From Semisulcospira habei (lineage: Eukaryota; Mollusca; Gastropoda; Semisulcospiridae), in contig BTPG01000004.1 in assembly GCA_036245525.1 (NCBI GenBank), positions 52,779,960-52,843,959 of the forward strand: a DNA stretch of 64,000 nt. Reading direction: 5' to 3'. This document shows, in pieces, positions 33,101 to 44,699 of this stretch (positions are counted from its first letter, which is position 1; every line of letters starts with the position of its first letter). The notes beneath the pieces were generated by a model. The model was not told the DNA's origin and ran no database searches. It worked only from the letters and a program-made list of their open reading frames with translations. A program made the translations under genes and the position numbers.

Positions 33101-34300
33101 GGGGGGGTGGGGGGGGGGGGGTGGTGGTGGGGGGGTGGGGGGGGGGGAGGGGTGGGGGGGGTGGTGGGGGGGTGGGGTGGGGGGGGGGAGTGGGGGTGGG
33201 TGGGGGGGTGGGGGGGGGGGGGGGGGTGGGTGGAGGTGGGGGGGGGGGGGGTGGGGTGGGGGGGTGGGGGGGGGGGGGGGGGGGGGGGGGTGTGGGGGGG
33301 GGGGGGGTGGTGGGGGGGGGGGGGGGGGGTGGGGGGGGGGGGTGGGGGGGGGGGGTGGGGTGGGGGGGTGGGGGGGTGGGGTGGGGGGGGGTGGTGGGGG
33401 GGGGGGGGTGGGCGGGGGGGGGGGGTGGGGGGGGGGGGGGGGTGTGGGTGGGGTTTGGCGTGGGTGCTGGGGGTGGTGGGGTGGGGGGGGTTGGTGGGGT
33501 GGTCAGGTGGTGACAGGTGCATGGGTGTCTAGAAGTTTTTGAAGGGAGGAGTCGAAATGGGATGCAAGATCAGGAGAGGAGGCGGGGTCCAGGAGAAGGT
33601 CAACAGCTTTAGTTTGCGACGAGAGACAAAGAGCTTGGATTTTTTCGGGGGAGGTAGGTTGAGGGAGACGAGAATAGCGAGGTGGTCAGAGGGAAGCACA
33701 GAGGCGGTGTCAGAGTCGAGAAAGAGTTGATCGGAGGTGCGGGTGATGATCCAGTCGAGGGTGTGGCCGAGTCGGTGGGTGGGTTTGGTGATGTATAAGA
33801 TTGTGGTTTGAAAGTGATGTGCAAAGGCGTTTTGTGTCAGGGTGGTCAGGTTTGTCGAAGTGGAAGTTAAAAGTCGCCAAGAAGGAGGTGTTTTCCGGGT
33901 CGTGTGCTGTAGTGGTCGAGGAGAAGGTCGAACTCGGTGAGGAATATGGAGTTTGTGAATTTGTTTTGAGAGCTTGGAGGGGGCGATAGATACATGAGAA
34001 GATGAGGGACTGGCCAGGGAGGTGTTGCTACGGCCTCGACAGAGATTCAAAGGAGGGATGAAGCAAAAGGTAGAGACTGAGAGAAGGGAGAGGTGAGGGG
34101 AGAGGACAGTCCCTGTAGATGATGGCAATGCAGCCACCGCTGGAAGCGTGCGGGGAAGGGCAGGCAGGTGGAAACCACTCGGAGGGACGCTGGAGTGAGG
34201 AGGGTTCATCGCCAGCTGGAGCAGAGCCACGTTTCGGGATCACAACAAGAGCGAGGGTCATGGGGGTAGAATGGAATCGAGAAGAGGGCGGAAGGTGGGC
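30195..34300 (-). pseudogene. CR1-like LINE endonuclease-reverse transcriptase, broken
   Basis: Endonuclease (about 34300-33530, frame shifting): [11 protein letters not shown], then PTHRLGHTLDWIITRTSDQL and SDHLAILVSLNLP, the latter with the SDH motif. Reverse transcriptase (about 32005-30195): [53 protein letters not shown], then LTLLDLS. Here one base is missing relative to copy B, so the frame breaks just before the catalytic Asp of motif A. Further on come [11 protein letters not shown] (motif C intact), [36 protein letters not shown] and [14 protein letters not shown]. Frameshifts and the G/T array mean no intact product. CR1/L2 affinity is by motif. Confidence 0.85.
32161..33510. repeat. 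G/T array, ~1.35 kb
   Basis: The + strand is almost only G and T (mostly G), irregular, with a handful of C and A. It interrupts the LINE at a point where copy B reads GCAGGTGGTGATAGGTGC: sequence before it reads GGAAGCAGGTGGG, and after it GGTGGTGACAGGTGCATGGG. No target duplication or element ends are visible. Either an expansion of a GGTGG seed or a sequencing/assembly artefact. Confidence 0.85.
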
Positions 34301-34332
34301 TGAGAGGAGGGTTGAGACAGACAGTGCAGGTG

Positions 34333-37300
34333 AGGGAAGGGAGGAGAGGGGGAAGGGGAGGAGGAGAGGGGAGGAGGGAGAGGGAAGGGGGAGGAGGGGG
34401 GGGGGGGAGGGGAGGAGAGGGGGAGGGAAGGAGGGAAGAGGGAGGGAGAAGGGGAGGAGGGGGAGGGGGAAGGAGGGAGGGGGAGGGGAGGAGGGAGGGG
34501 GGGAGGGAGGGGAAGAGGGAGGAGAGAGGAAGGGGGGAGGGGAGGGAGGGGGAGAGGAGGGAGAGGGAGAGGGGGGAGAAAGGGGAGAGGGGAGGAGGGG
34601 GGGGGAGAGAGGGGGGGAGGGGGAGAGGGGAGGGGAGGAGGGAGAGGGGGGGAAGAGGAAGAGGGGAGGGGAGGAGGGGGGGAGGGGGAGAAGGAGGGGA
34701 GGGAGAGGGGGGGAGGGGGGGAAGGAAGGGGAGGGGGGAAGGAGAGAGAGGGGGAGAGGAGAGAGGGGAGGGAGGGGGGGAAGGGGAGAGGGGGGGAGGA
34801 GGGAGGAGAGGGGGAGGGGGGGGAGAGGGGGGAAGGGGGGAGAGGGAGGGGAGGAGGGGAGGGGGAGGGGAGGGGGGGGGAGAGGGGAGGGGAGGGGGAG
34901 GGAGGGGGAGGGGGGAGGGGGGGAGGGAGGGAGGAGGGGGAGGAGGGGGAGAGGGAGGGGGGGGGAGGAGGGGAGGGGAGGAGGGAGGGGGGGGAGGGGG
35001 AGGGAGAGGAGGGGAGGGGGAGGGAGAGGGGAGGGGAGGGGGGAGGGGAGGGAGGGGGGGGAGAGGAGGGGAGGGGGGAGGAGGGGAGGGAGAGGGGGGG
35101 GGGGAGGAGGGAGGGGGGAGGAGGGAGGGGAGGGAGGGAGGAGGGGGGAGGGAGAGGGGAGGGGGAGGGGAGGGGGGGGAGGGAGGGAGGGAGGGGGGAG
35201 GGGAGGAGAGGGGGAGGAGGGGGGGAGGGAGGGAGGGGGGGAGGAGGAGGGGGAGGGGGAGGAGGGGAGGGGGAGGGGGAGGGGAGAGGGGGAGAGGGGA
35301 GGAGGGAGGGGGGAGGGGGGAGGGGGGAGGAGGGAGGGGGGGAGAGGGGGAGGGAGGAGGGAGGGGGGAGGAGGAGGGAGGGGAGGGGGAGGGGGGAGGG
35401 GGAGAGGGGGGGAGGGAGGGGAGGGGGGGAGGGGGAGGGAGGGAGGGGGGAGAGGGAGGGGGGGAGGGGGAGAGGGGGGAGGAGGGAGAGGAGGGGGGGG
35501 AGGAGGGAGGGGGGAGGGGGGAGGGAGGAGGGGAGGAGGGGAGGGAGGGGGGAGGGGAGGAGGGGGAGGGAGGGGAGAGGGGGGGGGGGAGAGGAGGGGA
35601 GGGAGGGGGAGGGAGGGGGAGAGGGAGGGGGAGGGGGGAGGGGGGAGGAGGGGAGGGGGGGGAGGGAGGGAGGGGAGGAGGGAGGGGGGGAGGGAGGAGG
35701 GGAGGGGAGGAGGGGGGAGGAGGGGGAGGGGGAGGAGGAGGGAGGGGGAGGAGAGGGAAGGGGGGAGGGGGGAGGGGAGGAGGGGAGGGAGGAGGGGGGG
35801 GGGAGGGGGAGGGAGGGGGGAGGGAGGGGGGAGGGAGAGGGGGGGGAGGGGGGAGGGGGGAGAGGAGGGAGGGGAGGGGGGAGGAGGGGGAGGGGGGAGG
35901 GGAGGAGGGGGGGAGGGGGGGGAGGAGGAGGGGGGAGAGGGGAGGGGGGGAGGGGGAGGAGAGGAGGGAGGAGGGGAGGGGGGAGGGGAGGGGAGGGGGG
36001 GAGAGGGGAGGGGAGGGGAAGGGGGGAGGGGGGAGGAGGAGGGGAGGGGGGGAGGAGAGGGAGGGGAGGGGGGGGGGAGGGGAGGGAGGAGGGGAGGGGG
36101 GGAGGGAGGAGGGGGGAGGGAAGGGGGGGGAGGGAGGAGGGGGAGGAGGGGGGGGGAGGGAGAGGGAGGGGAGGGGGGAGGGGGAGGGGGAGGGAGGGAG
36201 AGGGGGGGGAGGAGGGGGAGAGGAGGGGGGAGGGGAGGGGAGGAGGAGGGGGGGGGGAGAGGGAGGGGAGAGGGAGGGGGAGGGAGGGGGAGGAGGGGAG
36301 GGAGGAGGAGGGGGGAGGGGAGAGGAGGAGGGGGGAGGGGAGGGAGGGGAGGGGGGGAGGGAGGGGGGAGGAGGGGGAGGGGAGGAGGGGGAGGGGGAGA
36401 GGGAGGGGGAGGGGGAGGGGAGGGGGGGGGGAGGGGGGAGGAGGGGGAGGGGAGGAGAGGGGGGGAGGAGGGAGGGAGAGGAGGGGGGGGAGGGGGGGGA
36501 GGGGAGGGGAGGGGGAGAGAGGGGAGGGGGAGGAGGGGGGAGGGGGAGGGGGGAGAGGGGGAGGGGGGGAGGGAGGGGAGAGGGAGGGGGGAGGGAGGAG
36601 GGGAGGGAGGAGGGGAGGGGGGAGGGAGAGGAGGGAGGGGGAGGGGGGGAGAGGGGGAGGGGGAAGGGGGAGAGGGGAGGAGGGAGAGGGGGAGAGGGAG
36701 GGGGGAGGGGGGGGAGGAGGGGAGGGGGGAGGAGGGGAGGGGGAGGAGGGAGAGGGGGGAGGGAGGAGGGAGGGGGGGGAGGAGAGGGGAGGGGGAGGGA
36801 GGGAGGGGGGAGGAGGGGAGGGAGAGGGGAGGGGGAGAGGGGAGGGGGGAGGAGGGGGAGAGGGGGGGGAGGGGAGGAGGAGGGGGAGGGGGAGGGGGGA
36901 GGGGAGGGAGGGAGGGGGGAGGGGGAGGAGGGGGAGGGGAGGAGGGGGGGAGGAGGGGGAGGGAGAGGGGAGGAGGAAGGGGGGGGAGGGGGGAAGGGGA
37001 GGGAGGAGGGGGGAGGGGGGGAGGGAGAGGGGAGGGGGAGGGGAGGGAGGGGGGGAGGGGAGAGAGGGAGGGGGGAGGGGGGGGAGGAGGGAGGAGGGGA
37101 GGGGGGGAGGGAGAAGGAGGGAGGGGAGGGGAGGGGAGGGGGGAGGGAGGGGAGGGAGAAGGGAGGGGAGGAGGGAGGGGGGGAGGGAGGGGGGGGGAGG
37201 GGGGGAGGGGGGGAAGGGGGGGAGGAGGGGGAGAGGAGGGGGAGGGAGGAGGGGAGGGGAGGGGGAGGAGGGGAGGGGGGAGGAGAGAAGGGGGAGGGAG

Positions 37301-40300
37301 GGAGAGGAGGGGGGGGGGGGAAGGGGAGGGAGAGGGGGAGGGGAGGAGAGGGGGGAGGGAGGGAGAGGGAGAGGGGGGGGGAGGGGGAGGAGGGGGGAGG
37401 AGAGGGAGGGGAGGGGGAGGAGAGGGGAGGGGGGGAGGAGGGGGAGGGGAGGGGGGAGGGGGAGGAGAGGGGGAGGGAGGGGGGAGAGGGGAGGAGGGGG
37501 GGGGAGGAGAGGAGGGAGGAGGGGGAGGGAAGAGGGAGGGAGGGGGAGGGGGAGAGGAGGGGAGGGGAGGGGAGAGGAGAGGGGGAGGGGAGGGGGAGGA
37601 AGGGGGGGAGGGGGGGGGAGAGGGAGGAGGGAGGGGGAGGAGAGGGGGGGGGAGGGAGGGGAGGGAGGGGGGGAGGGGGAGGAGAGGAGGGGAGGGGGGA
37701 GGGAGGGAGGGGAGAGGGAGGGGGGGAGGGAGGGGGGGGAGGGGAGAGGGAGGGAGGGAGGAGGGGGGAGAGGGGGGAGGGAGGGGAGAGGGGGGGGGGA
37801 GAGAGGGGAGAGGGGAGGGGGAGGGGAGGAGGGGAGGGGGGGGGAGGGGAGGGGGAAGGGAGGGAGAGGGAGAGGGGGGAGAGGGGGGGGAGAGGAGGGA
37901 GGGGAGGGGGAGGGAGGGAGAGGGGAGGAGGGGAGGGAGGAGGGGAGGGAGGGGAGGGAGGGGGGAGGGGGGAAGGGAGGGAGGGAGGAGGGGGGGGGGA
38001 GAGGGGGGGAGGGGGAGAGGGGGGGAGGGAGAGGGAGGGGGGGGGGAGGGGGAGAGGGGAGGAGGGAGGGAGAGGGGAGGGGGGGAGGGGAGGAGGAGGG
38101 GGAGGGAGGGGGGGGAGGGGGGGAGAGGGAGGGGGGAGGAGGAAGGGGGAGGGAGGGGGAGGGGAGAGGGGGAGGGAGGGGAGGAGGAGAGGAGAGGGGG
38201 AGGGGAGGGGGGGAGAGGGAGGGGAGAGGAGGGGGAGGGGGGAGGAGGGGAGGAGGAGAGGAGGGGAGGGAGGGGGAGGAGGGAGGGGGGAGGAGGAGAA
38301 GGGGGGGGGAGGGGAGGAGGGGGGGAGAGGGGGAGGGAGGGGGAGGGAGGGAGGGAGAGGGAGGGAGGAGGGGAGGGGGAGGGGGGGAGGGGGGAGGAGG
38401 GAGGGAGAGGGGAGAGGGAGGGGGGGAGGGGAGGAGAGGGGAGGGAGGGAGGGAAGGGGAGGGGAGGAGGAGGGGGAGGGGGAGGGAGGGGAGGAGGGAG
38501 GGGAGAGGGGGAAGGGGAGAGGAGGGGGAGGGAGGGGAGGGAGGGAGGGAGGGGGGAAGGGGGGGGAGGGAGGGGGAGGGAGGAGGGGGAGGAGGGGAGG
38601 GGGGAGGGAGGGGGGAGGAGGGGGGGAGGAGGGGGAGGGGGGGAGGAGGGAGGGGGAGGAGGGAGGAGGGGGAGGGAGGGGAGAGGGGAGGGGGGGGGAG
38701 GAGGGAGGAGGGGGGGGAGGGGGAGGGGAGGAGGGAGGGAGGGGGGGGAGGGAGGAGGGGGGAGGGGGGAGGGAGAGGGGAGGGGGGAAGGGGGGAGGGG
38801 GAGGAGGGAGGGGGAGGGGGGGGAGGGAGGGGGGGAGGGAGGAGAGGGGAGGAGGGGGGGGAGGGGGGGGGAAGGGGGGGAGGGGGGAGGGGGAGGGAGG
38901 GGGGAGGGGAGGGGAGGAGAGGGGGGGAGGAGGGAGGAGGGGGGGAAGGGGGAGGGAGGAGGGGGGGGGGGGAGAGGGGAGGGGAGGAGGGAGGGGAGAG
39001 GAGGGGGGGGGAGGGGAGGGGGAGGGGGGAGGAGAGGGAGGGAAGGGAGGGGGAGGGAGGGGGGGAGGGGAAGGGGGGGGAGGAGAGGGAGGAGGGAGGA
39101 GGGAGGAGGGGGGGAGAGGGAGGGGGGGGAGGGAGGGGAGGGGGAGAGGAGGGAGGGGGGGGAGGGGGGGGAGGAGGAGGGAGGGGGAGGGGGGAGGGAG
39201 GGGGGAGGGGAGAGGAGGGGGGGGGGGGAGGGGAGGGGGAGAGGGAGGGGAGGAGGGGGGAGGGGGGGAGAGGGGGAGGAGGGGAGGGGGGGAGGGGAGG
39301 AGGGGGGAGGGGAGGGGGAGGGAGGGGAGGGGGGAGGGAGGGGGAGAGGGAGGGGGGAGGAGAGGGGGAGGAGGGAGGGGGAGGGAGAGGGGGGGAGGGA
39401 GGAGAGGGAGGGGAGAGGGGAGAGGGGGAGAGGGAGGGGGGAGGGGGGAGGGGGGAGGGAAGAGGGGAGGGGGGGGAGAGGGAGGGGGAGGGGGGAGGGA
39501 GAGGGGAGGGGGGAGGGAGGGGGGAAGGGGAGGGAGAGGGGGAGGGAGGGGGAGGAGGGGAGGGGGGAGGGAGGGGGAGGGGGGAGGAGGGAGGGGGGGA
39601 GGAGGGAGAGGGGAGGGAGGGGGGGGAGGGGAGGGGAGGAGGGGGGAGGGGGGGGAGGGAGGAGAAGGGGAGGAGGGGAGGGGGAGGGGGAGGGAGAGGG
39701 GGGGAGGAGGGGGGAGAGGGAGAGGGGGGGGGGAGGGAGGGGGGGGAGGAGGGGGGAGGGGAGGAGGGAGGGGGGAGGAGGGGAGGGAGGGAGGGGGGGG
39801 GAGAGGGAGGGGGGAGGAGGGGGAGGGGGGGGGAGGAGGGAGGGAGGAGGGAGGGGGGGAGGGAGGGAGAGGGAGGAGGGGGGAGGAAGGGGGGAGGAGG
39901 GAGGAGGGGGGAGAGGGAGGAGGGGAGGGGGAGGGGGGGAGGGGGGAGGGAGGGAGAGGGGGGGGGGGAGGAGGGGAGAGGGAGGGAGGGAGGAGGGGGG
40001 GAGGGGGAGGGGGAGAGGAGGGGAGGGGAGGGGGGGAGGAGGGGAGGGAGGGGGGGAGGGGAGAGGGGGAGGGGAGGAGGGGGAGGGGGAGGGAGGGAGG
40101 AAGGGGGGGGAGAGGGAGAGGGGGGAGAGGGGAGGGAGGGGGAAGAGGGGGAGGGGAGGGAGAGGAGGGGAGGAGGGGGGGGAGAGGAGGGGAGGGGGGA
40201 GGGGGGGGGGAGGGAGGGGAGGGAGAGGGGGAGAGGGGGGAGGGGAGGAGAGGGAGGGGGGAGGAGGGGGAGGGAGAGGAGGGGGGAGGGGAGGAGGGAG

Positions 40301-41794
40301 GGGGAGAGAGGAGGGGAGGGGGGAGGGAGGGGAGGGGAGAGGAGGGGGAGGAGGAAGGGGGGGGGGGGAGGGGGAGGGGGGGAGGGAGGGGGGGAGGGGA
40401 GAGGGAGGGGAGAGGGGAGGGGAGAGGGGGGGGAGGAGGAGGAGGGGGAGGGGGGAGGAAGGGGAGGGGAGGAGGGGGAGGAAGGGAGGGGAGGGGGAGG
40501 GGAGGGGGAGGGGGGAGAGGAGGGGGGAGGGGGGAGGAGGGGAGGGAGGGGAGGGAGGGGGAGGGAGGAGGGGGAGAGGGGGAGGGAGGGAGGAGGGGAG
40601 GGGGGGAGGGGAGGAGAGGGGGGAGGGAGGGGGGGGAGGAGGGAGGGGAGAGGGGAGGGGGAGGAGGGAGGGGAGGGGGGGAAGGGGAGGGAGGGAGAGG
40701 GGGGAGGGAGGGAGGAGGGGGAGGAGGGAGGGGGGAGGGAGGGGGGGGAGGGGGAGGAGGGGGGGAGGAGGAGGGGGGGAGAGGGGAGGGGAGGGAGGGG
40801 GGAGAGGGAGGGGGAGGGGGGGGGAGGAGGAGGGAGGGAGAGGGAGGGAGGGGAGGAGGGGGAGGGAGGGGGAGGGGGAGGGGAGGGAGGGAGGGGGAGG
40901 GGGAGAGAGGAGGGAGGGGGAGGAGGGGGAGAGGGAGGAGGGGGAGAGGGGAGGGGGGGGAGGAGAGGGAGGGAGGGGGGGGAGGGAGGGGAGGAGGGAG
41001 AGGGGGAGGGGGGGAGGGGGGAGGGGAGGAGAAGGGGGAGGAGGGGAGGGAGGAGAGGGGGAGGGGGGAGGGGGGAGGAGAGGAGGGGAGGGAGAGGGGG
41101 GAGGGGGGGAGGAGGGGAGGGAGGGAGGGGGAGGGGGGGAGAGGGGGGGGGAGGGGGGGAGAGGGAGGGGGGAGGGAGGGAGAGGGGGGGAGGGGGGGGA
41201 GGAGGGGAGGGAGGGGGAGGGGGAGGAGGGAGAGGGGAGGGGGAGAGGGAGGGGGAGGGGAGGGGGAGGGGAGGAGGGAGAGGGGGAGGGGGGGGAGGAG
41301 GGGGAGAGGAGGGGAGGGGGAGGAGAGGGGGAGGAGAGGGGAAGAGGGAGGAGGAGGAGGGGGAGAGGAGGGGGAGAGGAGGAGAGAGGGGAGAGGAGGA
41401 GGGGAAGGAGAGGAGGGGAGGGAGGGGAGAGAGGGAGGGGGAGAAGGGAGGGAGGAGGAGGGAGGAGAGGGAGGGAGAGGGAGAGGGGGGAGGAGGGGAG
41501 GGAAGGAGGGGAGGGGGAGGAGAGGGGGAGGAGAGGAGGGGGAGAGGGAGGGAGGGAGGGGAGGAGGGGAGGAGGGAGGAGAGGAGGGGAGGGGGAGGAG
41601 AGGGGAGGAGGGGAGAGGAGGGGAGAGGGAGGAGGGAAGAGAGGGGGGAGGGAGGGGGAGGGGAGAGGGAGGGAGGAGGGGAGGGGAGGGAGAGGGGGAG
41701 GAGGGGAGAGGGAGGGGGAGAGGGAGGGGAGGAGAGAGAGGAAGGGAGGAGGGAAGGAGGGGAGGGGAGGAGAGGGAGGGAGGAGGAGAGGAAG
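34333..41794. repeat. Pure A/G array, ~7.46 kb
   Basis: I find only A and G on the + strand across the stretch. G greatly outnumbers A, and the pattern (runs of 2-9 G separated by single A, some AA) is irregular rather than a fixed-period satellite. It lies within LINE sequence, with related LINE endonuclease segments on both sides. The LINE family has a natural purine-rich tract on this strand (copy B, about 57480-57620 and 58830-59080), a plausible seed. Such polypurine DNA can form triplex and G-quadruplex structures. The huge open frames here are consequences of composition. Confidence 0.9.
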
Positions 41795-42679
41795 TATAAG
41801 GACAGTCCCCTTGTACATAGAGTGCAATGCCAACCCCCTCTGGAAGCGTGCGTGAAGTAGGCCAGGCGTTAACCACTCGTATGACGCAGGAGATGATGGG
41901 TTCATCGCCAGCTGAGCAGAGCCACGTTTCGTGATCAAACAACATCTAGGTCATTGTCTAGAATGAAAAATCTGAAATCACGACGTCGGCTTTTTCCATC
42001 TTGTGCAGACAGACTGTGCATTGAAACAACACAGTTTTAGGTGGGTGAACAGAAGAGGAGAAGAGGAAGGAAGAAAACGGACGAAGAAGAAGGACAAAGG
42101 TGGGGAGGAGGAAAAGACAGGGAAGGAGAAACCGGGCAAGAAAGAGGATTCGAGAAGAGGGTGAGGGGGGGGGGAGGGAGGGGGGAGGAATGAGAGTAGG
42201 AAAAGATGAGGAAGAGCGAGGGGGAGGGTGAAGAGGAGGAGAAAGGGGGAGGGGGGACGAGGAGGAAAAAGCAGGTGGAGGAGGAGGTGGTGAGGGGAGG
42301 GAGGGGGAGGAGGGTGGGGGAGGAGGCGGGCAAAGAGAGCAGAGAGCGGTAGGTGAGGAAGACAGGAGAAGAAATGGGAGAAGAAGGGATGGGGAGAGAC
42401 GGGGAGGCGGGGGGAGGCAGAAGGGGTGGAAGGACATAGGAAAAGGGGAAGAAGTGTGTGGTTGTGGGTGTGGTGGTGAGTCGTGCCTTCTGCTAATTCC
42501 ACCCCTGCGGCCTCTCTTTCGCGACCAGATGCCACGAAAGGCATTTGCAACACTGTCGGCGCAGTAGGTGGCGTGGCGATGTAGAGATAGCAGTTGTTGG
42601 CGTGTGTATCTGATGAGCATGATTGTTTGTGAGGACAGGAAAGAGAAAGACGGGAGGAGGGTGCAGTAGGGTGTGAGTG

Positions 42680-42787
42680 TTTGTGTGAGTGTGTGTGTGT
42701 GTGTGTGATGGTGTGTGTGTGTCGGTGTGTGTGTGAGCGGTGTGGTAGGGGAGAGACCTGATAATACGCAAGGGAGAAAAAGTACAG

Positions 42788-42883
<96 letters not shown>

Positions 42884-42945
42884 TGTGTGTGTGCGTGTGT
42901 GTGCGTGTGTGTGTGCGTGTGTGTGTGGTAGGGGAGCGACGCTGA
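42680..42945. repeat. GT microsatellite in LINE 5' region
   Basis: Two GT stretches (about 42690-42735 and 42790-42926) with sporadic GC, GAG and TCT interruptions. Copy B has a shorter version at 59340-59400 and 59460-59530. Confidence 0.9.
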
Positions 42946-42983
42946 TAATACGCAAAAACCAACACTGAAAGGGCAGAAGGGAT

Positions 42984-44413
42984 CTCTTGGCTTGACTTCG
43001 CGAACGAAGATTTTATAGGAGTTGCCCACGAAGTCTGCAGGCTTGTTCGTGGCTGCGGAGGCCAATCCGGGACAGGCAGGTTCGACTGCAGTGGCTGCAG
43101 GGGAAGGTATGGCCAGGGTTCTGAGTTGCGGCATCTCTGTTTTTTCTCCTGAGCCGCTTGTCCTTAAGGCTAGCTCTGCAAGAGTCCTCAAAGGAGACAG
43201 CTGCCTTGTAAATGGTGGAGCGCCAGGTGTCACGGTCCACAGCAAGCGAGGACCAGTGGTGGTGGTCGATTTGGCAGGTACTAAGTGACTTCTTGAGACA
43301 GTCTTTGTATCTCTTCTTTGGTGCCCCTCTGTCACGGTGTCCAGTAGCAAGCTCGCCGAACAGGGTGATCTTTGGTAGGCGATGATCCTCCATCCTGGAG
43401 ACATGCCTCGCCCAGCGGAGCTGTGTACGCAGCAGCAAGGCCTCGATGCTCACAGTTTCAGCCTGTTCAAGGACCTCGACGTTGGTGACATAGTCACTCC
43501 AGTGAATGCCAAGGATGGTACGCAGGCAGCGCTGGTGGAAATGTTCGAGGAGTCGTAGTTGGCTGCGGTAGAGGGCCCAGGACTCGGAACCATACAGCAG
43601 GGTGGTGAGGACCACAGCTCTGTACATGCTGATCTTGGTGCCTGTTTTCAGCTGTTGATTGTGCCACACCCGCTTGAAAAATCGCCCGAAAGCGCTGTTC
43701 GCTTTTGCCAGCCTGCTGTCAAGCTCCCTGTCCAGCTTGGCGTCCGACGTGATAATGCAGCCAAGGTAAGTAAACTGGTGCACTGACTTTAGTTCAGACT
43801 CGCCAATGGTGATGTGAGGAGGGCGATACACTGTCTTGGGTGCCGGCTGATGGAGGACCTCTGTCTTTTTCAGACTGACCTCGAGTCTAAAGAGCTGGGC
43901 AGCATCTGCGAAGCAGGACGTGATGCGCTGCAGGGCTCTCTCTGTGTGTGCAACGAGGGCAGCATCATCAGCAAAAAGCAGCTCACGAATCAGTTGGTCT
44001 AGGGTTTTCGTGTGGGCCTGCAGTCGTCTGAGATTGAACAGGCTGCCATCGAGACGATACCTGATGTACACTGCATGGTCATCATCGAGGTCTACTGTGG
44101 CCTGCTTCAACATCATGCTAAAAAAGATGGTGAAGAGGGTCAGTGCCAGCACGCAGCCCTGCTTTACGCCGTTGAGAATAAGGAATGGTTCTGAGAGAAC
44201 ATTGTTGAGTCTGACCTGGCCTTGCTGGTCCTCGTGTAGCTGGACAATCATGCTGAGGAACTTTGGGGGACAGCCAAGTCGCTCCAGGATCTGCCACATG
44301 CCTTGCCTGCTTACAGTGTCGAACGCTTTTGTTAGGTCGACAAACGTTACGTACAGCCCTTTGTTCTGCTCGCGGCACTTCTCCTGAAGCTGTCTCAGCA
44401 CAAAGACCATATC
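42984..44413 (-). mobile_element. 5'-truncated LINE of another family, 13 bp target duplication
   Basis: GGGCAGAAGGGAT flanks the copy at 42971-42983 and 44414-44426, matching the uninterrupted sequence in copy B (about 59576). The 3' end is at the left (CTCTTGGCTTGACTTCGCG on the + strand). A shorter copy of the same 3' end is at 61085-61366. It is a clean later insertion into the 5' region of the CR1-like LINE. Confidence 0.9.
43013..44410 (-). CDS. LINE reverse transcriptase fragment with C-terminal zinc finger
   Basis: A continuous frame of 465 codons whose Met at 44410 is only the first one after the truncation point. Motifs in order: VTFVDLTKAFDTVSRQGMW (motif A Asp), LNGVKQGCVLALTLF (motif B), LLFADDAALVAH (FADD, motif C), VHQFTYLGCIITSDAKLDRE, LLYGSESWALYRSQL and LRWARHVSRMEDHRLPK. 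The C-terminus has FPCSHCSRTCLSRIGLRSHE, a CCHH zinc-finger pattern. The enzyme would act in target-primed reverse transcription. The part kept is undamaged over 1.4 kb, which suggests a young insertion, but without its N-terminal part it is not autonomous. I do not assign the clade. Confidence 0.85.
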   Translation of the reverse strand: MVFVLRQLQEKCREQNKGLYVTFVDLTKAFDTVSRQGMWQILERLGCPPKFLSMIVQLHEDQQGQVRLNNVLSEPFLILNGVKQGCVLALTLFTIFFSMMLKQATVDLDDDHAVYIRYRLDGSLFNLRRLQAHTKTLDQLIRELLFADDAALVAHTERALQRITSCFADAAQLFRLEVSLKKTEVLHQPAPKTVYRPPHITIGESELKSVHQFTYLGCIITSDAKLDRELDSRLAKANSAFGRFFKRVWHNQQLKTGTKISMYRAVVLTTLLYGSESWALYRSQLRLLEHFHQRCLRTILGIHWSDYVTNVEVLEQAETVSIEALLLRTQLRWARHVSRMEDHRLPKITLFGELATGHRDRGAPKKRYKDCLKKSLSTCQIDHHHWSSLAVDRDTWRSTIYKAAVSFEDSCRASLKDKRLRRKNRDAATQNPGHTFPCSHCSRTCLSRIGLRSHEQACRLRGQLL

Positions 44414-44699
44414 GGGCAGAAGGGATACAGGGGAAGAAAATTACAAGCGGACAAACACGGTCGGTCAGCGGCGAGATCACAAGTGGGGAGGGCGAGATGT
44501 CGACGGGAAATAACAAATTTAGGGCAGCGCACGTAAAACCTATAGGACGGTAGGAACACGAACAACAACCAGCAACAGATGTGGCTAGCGAACAGACTCA
44601 CACAGTGAACACTTAGCACACTAGCACACTAGCACTAGCACGTAAAAACAGGGCAGCGGGAAAGGCCCGCAACCGGTCACGCTGCGGGGGAGGCAAAAT

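Larger units (their letters stand above)
30004..34330 (-). mobile_element. CR1-like LINE, 3' part (copy A1)
   Basis: On the minus strand the copy ends in an AAT-rich tail (30004-30024) after a 3' end shared with copy B at 54473. Going 5', it holds reverse transcriptase and endonuclease coding sequence, interrupted by a G/T array at 32161-33510, and then runs into the A/G array at 34333. The left flank is the MITE at 29817, whose missing end is not found beyond the LINE. Confidence 0.85.

Noticed and set aside
32162..33532. Open frames of 310 to 456 codons (Gly/Val/Trp or Pro/His/Thr)
   Set aside because: Translation of the G/T array in different frames; composition only.
34028..41945. Open frames of 2,495 to 2,636 codons on both strands
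   Set aside because: They are a necessary result of a sequence with only A and G: no stop codon can arise on the C/T strand, and few on the other. The products are Gly/Glu/Arg or Pro/Ser/Leu strings without any domain.
41958..43404. Frames with long His-Thr or Cys-Val runs
   Set aside because: Translations of GT microsatellites inside the LINE 5' region; the same frames appear at 58779-59644.
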